The notes beneath the pieces were generated by a model that was not told the DNA's origin, did not search any database, and was given only the letters and a program-made list of their open reading frames with translations. This document shows, piece by piece, positions 1 through 5,314 of a stretch of DNA of 5,635 nt. The position numbers were made by a program, and so were the translations under genes. Source of the stretch: Spirochaeta sp. (lineage in GTDB: Bacteria; Spirochaetota; Spirochaetia; DSM-2461); the NCBI GenBank assembly GCA_030592625.1, contig JAUVIY010000184.1, forward strand, positions 1 to 5,635, in the 5' to 3' direction. How positions within the stretch are numbered: position 1 is the stretch's first letter; the number at the start of each line of letters is the position of its first letter.

Positions 1-1
1 G

Positions 2-970
2 GAGTTCAAGGATCGGGTATTCGCAGAATACAGCCGGCAGGCGGATATCAAAAAAATTGACGCAGGCCGGGGACTGATTCACGGTTTTGCCGAGGATTTT
101 ATCGACGACCCGTCACCCCGACTGATTTTGAGTCATACAGAGGGAGATCTGAGCCCCGCCGAGAAGGAAATCGGTGCCAGTGTTTCATTCGGACAGGTTG
201 ATATTCTGATTCCCGACCGGGGAGACCGGCTCCGGGATATTTCGGCGATTCTGCTGAATCAAACTGTCCCGGGACTACTCAGGGACGATTATAATCTTCT
301 GCTCAACGGGAAGGTGCAGCATATAGCCCCCGGAACTCCCATCGTCAAAAAGGACAGCATTCCCGAATCCCTGTTGCTCATCATCACAGGTACCGTGGAT
401 GCCCTCTCTACCGAATATATTCCTGCCGTCCGTTATGCCGCCGGAAGTCTCATCGGTGAACAGGAATTTCTGACACAGAACCCCGCAGGATGTACGTACC
501 GTTCCCGGAACCATGTCAAAGCCCTGCGCATTCCCGCCGACCTCTATGTCCATGCCCTCAGCAAGTCAAAAAAGATTGAAAAGCGCCTGATGATCCTGGA
601 AGGCCGGCGATTCCTGTACTCGGGTTTGTTTCCGGGGCATGTTGTCTCATGCCCAAGACTTGACGAAATCGCCAAAGAGATGAAGGAAAGGTCCTGGAAA
701 AAAGGAAAAAAAATCAAACCCGGTAAGGATGAACTCTATATCCTGAAGAAAGGATCGGTTATTGAGACCGGCAAAAACGGTGAACACATTCTGGAAGAGG
801 GGGAATGGCTGAATCTGCAATCGGTTCTTCCATTTGTCTCTATTCAGGCCGAGGTTTCCTGGTTGGTCCGCTCCGCCTCAATAATCGCCGTACTTCCAGG
901 ACAACTGGTAAGGAACGTTCCGGTGCTCGGATGGACCCTGGCCGAGTCCCGACCCTGTCTTGACGATTGA
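2..970 (+). CDS. Cyclic-nucleotide-binding-like protein, C-terminal part (probable MBL-fold fusion); 5' end outside window
   Basis: The reading frame is open from the window edge (frame starting at base 2) to TGA at 968-970, giving 322 visible residues. The true start lies upstream; the TTG at 128 is internal. The first ~85 residues (around HGFAEDFIDD and LILSHTEGD) resemble the end of a metallo-beta-lactamase-type domain, but its main metal-binding motif would lie outside the window. A cyclic-nucleotide-binding-like beta-roll follows at about nt 290-563, with GSLIGEQEF and a following YRSR like the phosphate-binding cassette (GE ... R). A second, weaker copy at about nt 659-908 (ELYILKKGSVIETG) lacks a recognisable cassette and may be structural only. 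No helix-turn-helix is visible, so it does not look like a Crp-type regulator. A cytoplasmic ligand-sensing enzyme is an inference. No terminator separates it from the riboswitch. Confidence 0.72.
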   Translation, partial: EFKDRVFAEYSRQADIKKIDAGRGLIHGFAEDFIDDPSPRLILSHTEGDLSPAEKEIGASVSFGQVDILIPDRGDRLRDISAILLNQTVPGLLRDDYNLLLNGKVQHIAPGTPIVKKDSIPESLLLIITGTVDALSTEYIPAVRYAAGSLIGEQEFLTQNPAGCTYRSRNHVKALRIPADLYVHALSKSKKIEKRLMILEGRRFLYSGLFPGHVVSCPRLDEIAKEMKERSWKKGKKIKPGKDELYILKKGSVIETGKNGEHILEEGEWLNLQSVLPFVSIQAEVSWLVRSASIIAVLPGQLVRNVPVLGWTLAESRPCLDD

Positions 971-996
971 TATCGTATATGTCAAATTTATTTCCT

Positions 997-1155
997 GATA
1001 CCGGGCGGGGAAGTGAGGTAAAAGCCTCCACGGTGCCGCCGCTGTTAACGATGAGGTTCGGACAACTCCCCTGCTGTGAGGGTCACGGGATAATCTCCTG
1101 GAAGGCCGTTCCGCTGCCGTTGAATCGTGAGTCAGAATATCCTCCCGGTTTCAAA
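997..1155 (+). promoter_or_regulatory. Cobalamin (B12) riboswitch in the leader of the btuFCD operon
   Basis: Several conserved parts of the cobalamin riboswitch appear in the right order. GGGGAAGTGAGGTAAAAGCC at 1007-1026 matches the GGGAA...GGTG.AA..CC core, with GAGG/CCTC pairing at 1015-1018 and 1025-1028. ACGGTGCCGCCGCTGTTA at 1030-1047 matches the GG.CCCGCCACTGTGA core. GAAGGCC at 1101-1107 lies before the B12 box GAGTCAGAATATCC (1129-1142). The outer stem ACCGGG (1000-1005) pairs perfectly with CCCGGT (1144-1149). The next gene encodes a BtuF-like protein, which fits. No hairpin followed by a T-run occurs before the ATG, so control is more likely at translation. Short complements of the SD exist (CTCCTGG at 1095-1101; CTCCC at 1142-1146), but I cannot decide the switching fold. 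No convincing promoter was found between 970 and the aptamer. Edges are approximate. Confidence 0.88.
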
Positions 1156-1185
1156 TCCAGTACTTGTAGTGCACGCGCAGGCACC

Positions 1186-1191
1186 AGGGAG
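1186..1191 (+). promoter_or_regulatory. Shine-Dalgarno site of btuF, probable riboswitch output site
   Basis: AGGGAG lies five bases upstream of the ATG at 1197 and fixes that start. It can pair with CTCCC (1142-1146), or with CTCCTGG (1095-1101) with one bulge, so it is the natural site for riboswitch control. A small GTGC/GCAC stem (1169-1172 with 1181-1184) sits immediately 5' of it. Confidence 0.6.
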
Positions 1192-1196
1192 TATTC

Positions 1197-2120
1197 ATGG
1201 TTTCATCTGCGAAATCCCTTTCGCTTCGTTCCATCGTTTTTCTTCTGTTTTTCTCCATGGCAGTGTTTCCCCTGCCGGCCAGGGGAAACGCTGAACCCGA
1301 CCGGGTTCAAGGTGAAATCCGTATTATGGATTATTACGGCCGTGAAATCGTCCTTGGCGAAGCGGCCGAAACCGTTATTTCACTTTCTCCGGGAATTACA
1401 GAAACGGTATTCGCCCTGGGCTACGGTCACCGGCTGGTCGGTAGGACATCATACTGCGACTACCCGGCTGAAGCCGCTTCTGTACCTTCACTCGGGAGTC
1501 TCACAGAACCGGATATCGAAGCAATTGTTGCTCTTTCTCCCGATGTGGTAATCGCATCGACTCATTTTCCGGAAGATGCCCTTAACAGGCTCATTGATGC
1601 CGGACAGAACGTCGCGGTACTGATGGGGCAGGAGTCTTTCCAAGGCACCTACGACGGTATTCTTCGTCCTGTTTCCGAACTTCTCGGTGATCCGAAGGCC
1701 GGGGAGAAATTAATTTCGTCCATGGAGGCCACCGTTACCGATGCGCTGATAAAAGTGGCCGCTTTCTCTGAAAATCCCACGGTTTATTACGTTGTCGGTT
1801 TCGGAGAAGGCGGGGACTGGACCGCCGGCGGCGATACCTTCATCGGCCAGATGATTGAAATGGCCGGAGCGGTGAATATTGCCGCCGATGTCAGCGGTTG
1901 GGCATTCAGTATCGAATCAATTGTCGACCGCGATCCTGATCTGATTCTTCTCCCCGGCTGGGCAGAGGCAATATTCGTAACTACCCCGATTTATTCGGAT
2001 CTTCGGGCAGTCGGAAACGGCAATGTCATAGTAATCGACGAGAATGCCATAGTACGGCAGGGTCCTCGACTCGCTGACGGTTTTGCGAGTCTGGTGGACA
2101 TTATCGGCTCTGTTCATTGA
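1197..2120 (+). CDS. btuF: Periplasmic cobalamin-binding protein of an ABC importer (BtuF-like)
   Basis: This 307-residue protein would bind a corrinoid in the periplasm and deliver it to the permease. Residues 1-31 form a signal peptide: basic RS at 11-12, a hydrophobic stretch at about 13-27 and a probable cleavage site after GNA. No lipobox cysteine is seen, so it should be a soluble periplasmic protein, which suggests a diderm cell. The rest is a TroA/BtuF-type fold. Family-like segments are VISLSPGITETVFALG (60-75), GRTSYCDYP (82-90), a SLTEPDIEAIVALSPDVVIA block (101-120), GGDTFIGQMIEMAG (211-224) and GPRLADG near the end. Family members also bind haem or ferric siderophores; the upstream cobalamin riboswitch is what favours cobalamin. 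The ATG is preceded by AGGGAG. It is the first gene of the operon and its TGA overlaps the start of the permease gene. Confidence 0.9.
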   Translation: MVSSAKSLSLRSIVFLLFFSMAVFPLPARGNAEPDRVQGEIRIMDYYGREIVLGEAAETVISLSPGITETVFALGYGHRLVGRTSYCDYPAEAASVPSLGSLTEPDIEAIVALSPDVVIASTHFPEDALNRLIDAGQNVAVLMGQESFQGTYDGILRPVSELLGDPKAGEKLISSMEATVTDALIKVAAFSENPTVYYVVGFGEGGDWTAGGDTFIGQMIEMAGAVNIAADVSGWAFSIESIVDRDPDLILLPGWAEAIFVTTPIYSDLRAVGNGNVIVIDENAIVRQGPRLADGFASLVDIIGSVH

Positions 2121-3130
2121 CCGGTAAAAAAACATGGATGGCGGGCGTTCCCGCACTGGCTGCAGTAATTCTTCTGGCCGTCAGTTACGGTTCAGTCCGA
2201 ATCCCTATCGGCGATATCCTGGCGATTCTGGCAGGGCAGGGTGATGGTCTTCCGGATACATGGAGCGTGATACTTTGGAAAATCAGGATTCCCAGGACTC
2301 TCGCAGCGGCTCTTGTGGGCGGTGTTCTTGCAACCGGTGGTGTCTCCTGTCAGGGTTTGTTCCGTAACCCGCTCTCAGAACCATATCTGCTCGGTATCAG
2401 CTCGGGTGCGGCTCTCGGTGCCACTATAGCCATCGTTGTCGCACCGGTTTCAGGTGGTGCCGGTCTTGGAATTATCGGTTCGGCGGCCTTTATGGGAGCC
2501 ATGACAGTGACAGTTGCCGTATTCATTGCGGCCGGACGGGGGGCTTTCAAGATTCCATCAACCCTGCTTCTCTCGGGAATCGCCATTGCATTTCTGTGTC
2601 AGGCGATAATCTGGCTCCTGATGACCTTCAACAGGGATCAGGTGGAGCGTATTACGTTCTGGACCCTGGGCAGCCTCTCTTCGACCGGATGGTTCAAAGT
2701 GCTATGGCTCACCGCCATCACGATTCCGGCAACTATCGTGCTGGCAAGTATGGGGAGAGTTCTGGACATTCTGTCGACCGGATACGATAGTGCTCACGGC
2801 CTGGGAGTTAAACCACAAAGATCTGCGGCCATCATCCTGGCATTCACGTCGCTTGGTACTGCGGCAGCCGTGGCCGTAGCAGGAAGTATCGGTTTTATAG
2901 GGCTGATGGTTCCTCATGTGGCCAGGTTCCTGGGGGGGCCATCTCACAGGAACCTTGTCATCAGATCCTGGTTCGGTGGTGCTATCCTGCTGGTTCTGGC
3001 CGATCTGGCGGCACGTACCGTCAACCCACCGGGAGAAATACCCGTTGGAATTGTGACAGCACTGCTCGGTGCACCGTTCCTTTTAATCCTCGCCAGAGGC
3101 AAAAAGGGCGAAGGACGTCTGGATGGCTGA
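2117..3130 (+). CDS. btuC: Cobalamin ABC transporter permease (BtuC/FecCD family)
   Basis: This 337-residue inner-membrane permease has the normal length for the FecCD family, whose members usually have ten helices and work as a homodimer. Diagnostic segments are IRIPRTLAAALVGG (56-69), the CQGLFRNPLSEPYLLG stretch (78-93), FWTLGSLSS (181-189), GFIGLMVPHVARFLGG (259-274), which includes the expected contact with the ATPase, and NPPGEIPVGIVTALLGAPF (303-321). Hydrophobic segments cover nearly the whole chain and a charged tail (RGKKGEGR) ends it. The start is uncertain. The TTG at 2117 overlaps the btuF stop (TTGA) and suggests translational coupling, while an in-frame ATG at 2138 would remove seven residues. 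Neither has a strong ribosome-binding site. Substrate assignment rests on the riboswitch, because the family also carries haem and siderophores. Confidence 0.92.
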   Translation: MTGKKTWMAGVPALAAVILLAVSYGSVRIPIGDILAILAGQGDGLPDTWSVILWKIRIPRTLAAALVGGVLATGGVSCQGLFRNPLSEPYLLGISSGAALGATIAIVVAPVSGGAGLGIIGSAAFMGAMTVTVAVFIAAGRGAFKIPSTLLLSGIAIAFLCQAIIWLLMTFNRDQVERITFWTLGSLSSTGWFKVLWLTAITIPATIVLASMGRVLDILSTGYDSAHGLGVKPQRSAAIILAFTSLGTAAAVAVAGSIGFIGLMVPHVARFLGGPSHRNLVIRSWFGGAILLVLADLAARTVNPPGEIPVGIVTALLGAPFLLILARGKKGEGRLDG

Positions 3131-3911
3131 AATACCTGTAACTCTGGATTGCGTCAGGTGGCGGCCTCAATCAGGTACTTTTGAGTTCGGACCTGTCTCA
3201 TTGGAGGCCGAAGCGGGAAAGTTCATTGCTCTTGTGGGCCCTAACGGTGCCGGGAAAAGCACCTTGCTGAATCTTGTTTCAGGTATCATTACTCCTGATG
3301 AAGGTAGAATCGACCTGTTCGGAAAGGCTCATTATGAATGGACAGCCCGCGAAAGAGGACGTCTTATGGCCTTTCTTTCACAGGATCCTGAGAGACCCTT
3401 CGGTTTCCCAGTTGCTGAATACATCGGTTTGGGACGTTTTCCCCATGTCGGTCCCTTCAGAAGCCTGGGAAAACGGGACTGTAGAATTGTTGATGAAGAA
3501 ATTACAGCCTGGGGTCTTGAATTTCTTGAATCAAGAGCGGTAAGCAACCTCAGCGGTGGTGAATTTCAGCGAGTTCGTCTTGCCAGAGCCCTGGCACAGG
3601 AGCCGAAAATACTTCTTCTGGATGAACCTGGTAATCATCTCGATCTTTCAAGCCGTATGGGAATTCTGAATCGGCTTCGAGAAGAGTCCGGGGCCGGACG
3701 ATGTGTGATGGCGGTGCTGCACGACGTTAATGACGCACTCCTGTATGCCGATCAGGTCTGGCTGGTCGCCGATGGACAATTGCTCTGCTCCGGCCCACCA
3801 CAGGATATCCTGCAGCCGGAAAAACTGGCTCAGGTTTACGGAATTAAACTCACTCCCTTTACAAACGGTGAAGGTTTGATGATGCTCGGTGTTCCGTCCT
3901 TCGTTCAGTAG
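3123..3911 (+). CDS. btuD: Cobalamin ABC transporter ATP-binding protein (BtuD-like)
   Basis: This 262-residue cytoplasmic ATPase drives the importer. All nucleotide-binding motifs are present in order: Walker A GPNGAGKS (39-46), Q-loop LSQD (85-88), signature LSGGEFQR (143-150), Walker B ILLLDEP (163-169) with D-loop HLD, and switch histidine VLHD (His200). The length fits the BtuD/FecE/HmuV group. One small oddity is DEPGNHLD where DEPTNHLD is usual; the catalytic aspartate and glutamate are intact, so activity is expected. The ATG at 3123 overlaps the end of the permease gene by 8 bp and has AAGGA seven bases upstream, a good ribosome-binding site. It is the last gene of the operon. Its stop overlaps the convergent neighbour by 7 bp, leaving no room for a terminator between them. 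Confidence 0.93.
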   Translation: MAEIPVTLDCVRWRPQSGTFEFGPVSLEAEAGKFIALVGPNGAGKSTLLNLVSGIITPDEGRIDLFGKAHYEWTARERGRLMAFLSQDPERPFGFPVAEYIGLGRFPHVGPFRSLGKRDCRIVDEEITAWGLEFLESRAVSNLSGGEFQRVRLARALAQEPKILLLDEPGNHLDLSSRMGILNRLREESGAGRCVMAVLHDVNDALLYADQVWLVADGQLLCSGPPQDILQPEKLAQVYGIKLTPFTNGEGLMMLGVPSFVQ

Positions 3912-4717
3912 GTCATAACCGGATTGACAAAATAAACTTCAGCATCAACCGTGCTGACACCCTTGATGTCCTTGGCGGCGCGTTCGCATCGGGCGGCATT
4001 CTCCCGTACCGTAACGGTTCCACGAATGGTGATATGGCCTTCATCGGCATCCACTTCCAGCAGGTCTACAGGAATACGATCCACGTAGAGTATGCGATTT
4101 CTGACGATCTGTGCCGTCAACCGGTTCTTGAGGACCTTCCCCCCGGTCTCCCGTTCTGAAGGAGATGCCTTGTATGCTTCACGAATGATTCCCGCAGACA
4201 ATGGAGCATCCAGATTGTCGGTGCAGAGTGTGAGATTATAACTGGCCGGATCGGACCAGTGACCACCGAAGAAGAACCTGCTGAAACCGTTTCTGTCATG
4301 ATCGGACTTCCGACAGTAGCGGTCGGCGGTTTTCTGGTCGCACTCCAGGATATCGGTGAGGCGGGCGACTCGAACGTCATGACTGGCAATAAGCCTGACT
4401 CGGAATGTGCCGGGTACTCCATTCAGAATGAACTGGCCGCCTCTCCCGAGTATGACGACATTTCCTGAAGACGCTGATTCGAGCATTGCCGTTCGAAGTC
4501 GATCGAGATAAACATCCTTGCCGGTGGTGAAATTCTCCCAGAATGACGGACTATGCTCATCGAATCGATCCAGGGGAATGTCCGGGAACCCTTCACCGTC
4601 GATGGTTTCTTCCATCGCGTTCCGGTCCAGCAATGTGTACTGGAGTTTTTCGGCCAGGAGGCGGGCGGTCTCGTCACCAAGGCTTCCCGTCTCACGAGAT
4701 ACGGTGATAATACTCAT
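3905..4717 (-). CDS. Cytidylate-kinase-like protein with C-terminal BON domain
   Basis: This 270-residue protein combines two domains. Residues 1-185 resemble the cytidylate-kinase-like family (Cytidylate_kin2): ISRETGSLGDETARLLAEKL at the N terminus, VVILGRGGQFIL (87-98), VRLIASHDVRVARL (107-120), a KSDHDRNGFSRFFFG-type stretch (137-151) and YNLTLCTDNL (160-169). The N-terminal loop GSLGDE lacks the Walker A lysine; to my knowledge this is common in this family, so kinase activity is unproven. Residues 195-265 look like a BON domain (IPVDLLEVDADEGHITIRG, then ERAAKDIKGVSTVDAEV). BON domains usually occur in exported envelope proteins, but no signal peptide or membrane segment is seen here, so the protein should be cytoplasmic. 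The ATG is preceded by GGGGAGG six bases upstream. The substrate is unknown; it is probably not the housekeeping Cmk. Confidence 0.85.
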   Translation of the reverse strand: MSIITVSRETGSLGDETARLLAEKLQYTLLDRNAMEETIDGEGFPDIPLDRFDEHSPSFWENFTTGKDVYLDRLRTAMLESASSGNVVILGRGGQFILNGVPGTFRVRLIASHDVRVARLTDILECDQKTADRYCRKSDHDRNGFSRFFFGGHWSDPASYNLTLCTDNLDAPLSAGIIREAYKASPSERETGGKVLKNRLTAQIVRNRILYVDRIPVDLLEVDADEGHITIRGTVTVRENAARCERAAKDIKGVSTVDAEVYFVNPVMTY

Positions 4718-4723
4718 TTAATG

Positions 4724-4747
4724 CCTCCCCTTCCCATAAAGGGAAGG
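4724..4747 (-). promoter_or_regulatory. Leader hairpin directly joined to the ribosome-binding site of the kinase-like gene
   Basis: Read on the minus strand, CCTTCCC (4747-4741), a five-base loop TTTAT, and GGGAAGG (4735-4729) form a perfect 7-bp stem. Its 3' arm runs directly into the SD, which reads GGGGAGG at 4730-4724 and so shares its first two bases with the stem; ATG begins at 4717. The hairpin could modulate ribosome access or protect the 5' end of the mRNA. It has no T-run, so it is not a terminator. The pairing is directly visible; its function is inferred. Confidence 0.5.
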
Positions 4748-4761
4748 TCTACCTGCCATTA

Positions 4762-4791
4762 ATTGTAATACTACGAAAACTGATCTGCCAT
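4762..4791 (-). promoter_or_regulatory. Candidate sigma70-type promoter for the kinase-like gene
   Basis: On the minus strand, ATGGCA (4791-4786, four of six bases of TTGACA) and TACAAT (4767-4762, five of six of TATAAT) are separated by 18 bases. A start near 4755 would give a leader of about 38 bases carrying the hairpin at 4747-4729. The match is moderate and in AT-rich DNA could arise by chance. Confidence 0.3.
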
Positions 4792-4858
4792 GAAACTTAG
4801 GGCGGGAAGTTCTTAAATCCGGTCTGAATTCCACATTCAAGGGTATTGAACAACCCAG
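4792..4858. other. Non-coding spacer, nothing recognised
   Basis: This stretch lies between the candidate promoter and the left end of the inverted-repeat element. I see no open frame with a start and ribosome-binding site, no strong hairpin and no known regulatory motif in it. Confidence 0.5.
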
Positions 4859-4875
4859 TTAACCCGGAAATCTCA

Positions 4876-4977
4876 CCAGCAATTCACCATTGCGTTCATT
4901 TTGAACTACTATAACAATTTATTGGATATAGTGGAGAATCAGTGTGTGAAAATGAAACACCATTGTGAATTGCCTGG
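4876..4977. repeat. 12-bp near-perfect inverted repeat inside the element
   Basis: CCAGCAATTCAC (4876-4887) pairs with GTGAATTGCCTGG (4965-4977) over 12 bp with one unpaired C. It encloses most of the AT-rich part of the element. CACCATTG also occurs as a direct repeat beside both arms (4885-4892 and 4958-4965). The left arm begins exactly where the outer 18-bp arm ends. Confidence 0.55.
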
Positions 4978-4982
4978 TCGTT

Positions 4983-5281
4983 GGCTGCGCCAACTGCTCG
5001 GCCCTGCATCCTGGCTGGCCCTTCGGGCGGAGAAATCGGCGCAATACCATACAGCGGCGTACCGCAGCGCAGCAAGGAACGCTGCGAGCATGTGTCAGCA
5101 GCGACTTGCAGTATACCTGATACCTTTGGTGTCCCTCTCCTTGTCTCGGCAATATCCGCACCAGTGCGGCTACTGCTCTCGACTGCGTCGGTGGTACAGC
5201 TGCGTCTTGCTTCCTTGGCTTTGCGCCGATTTCTCTCGTGAGATTTCCGGGTTAAGGCTGCGCAAGCGAGAGCGGCTGCGC
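4983..5281 (+). repeat. Three copies of GGCTGCGC, one inside and two just outside the element
   Basis: GGCTGCGC occurs at 4983-4990, 5256-5263 and 5274-5281, and its near-complement GCGCAGC at 5067-5073. The last two copies lie directly to the right of the 18-bp arm, so repeat-rich sequence continues past the apparent element boundary. The copy at 4983 forms a small TTGGC-TGC-GCCAA hairpin. The significance is uncertain. Confidence 0.4.
5030..5235. repeat. Inner perfect 15-bp inverted repeat of the element
   Basis: GAGAAATCGGCGCAA (5030-5044) is the exact reverse complement of TTGCGCCGATTTCTC (5221-5235). The right arm stops two bases before the right outer arm at 5238, while the two left arms are 153 bases apart. 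The enclosed 176 bases contain small stems: TACCA/TGGTA (5045-5049 with 5192-5196), CGCAGCG/CGCTGCG (5063-5069 with 5080-5086), GATACC/GGTGTC with one wobble pair (5119-5133), CCGCAC/GTGCGG (5156-5169) and CGAC/GTCG (5180-5190). The short stems may be chance; the 15-bp one is not. Confidence 0.7.
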
Positions 5282-5289
5282 CGGCTGAT

Positions 5290-5299
5290 AGACCGGTCT
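5290..5299. repeat. 10-bp perfect palindrome downstream of the MFS gene
   Basis: AGACCGGTCT is self-complementary and lies 16 bases beyond the stop codon of the minus-strand transporter gene. It is not followed by a T-run on either strand, so it is not a convincing intrinsic terminator. A protein-binding site is possible but unsupported. Confidence 0.3.
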
Positions 5300-5314
5300 G
5301 TTGAAAATTACCAA

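Larger units (their letters stand above)
4859..5255. mobile_element. 397-bp element bounded by a perfect 18-bp inverted repeat with TTAA ends; possible MITE or structured RNA locus
   Basis: TTAACCCGGAAATCTCAC at 4859-4876 is the exact reverse complement of GTGAGATTTCCGGGTTAA at 5238-5255. This can be read as a 14-bp terminal repeat (CCCGGAAATCTCAC) flanked by a TTAA target duplication, the arrangement of a non-autonomous transposable element of about 389 bp. No transposase is encoded. The left third (about 4880-4960) is AT-rich and the rest GC-rich. Frames crossing it, including one of 140 codons from a TTG at 4901, have no family resemblance, are rich in Leu, Arg, Ser and Cys, and overlap each other, so I treat it as non-coding. 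The interior is full of further inverted repeats listed separately, which equally suits a large folded RNA. It lies between two minus-strand genes. Confidence 0.55.

Noticed and set aside
128..970. Treating TTG at 128 as the start of the first gene
   Set aside because: The frame is open to the window edge and the upstream residues (for example HGFAEDFIDD) continue a plausible protein domain, so the gene is cut by the window rather than starting at 128.
967..995. Promoter for the riboswitch-btuFCD transcript (TTGATA at 967-972)
   Set aside because: A -35-like hexamer is present, but no good -10 hexamer lies 16-18 bases downstream; the promoter may lie elsewhere.
967..1551. 194-codon plus-strand frame over the riboswitch and the start of btuF
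   Set aside because: It overlaps the riboswitch and btuF in another frame and its translation has no family resemblance.
4859..5255. Integron attC site or retron msr-msd RNA
   Set aside because: An attC site is much shorter and has simple-site core motifs that are not arranged this way here. A retron would have inverted ends but also an adjacent reverse transcriptase, and none is in the window.
5256..5314. Intrinsic terminator for the MFS gene
   Set aside because: GC-rich sequence and a 10-bp palindrome are present, but no hairpin followed by a T-run on the minus strand.
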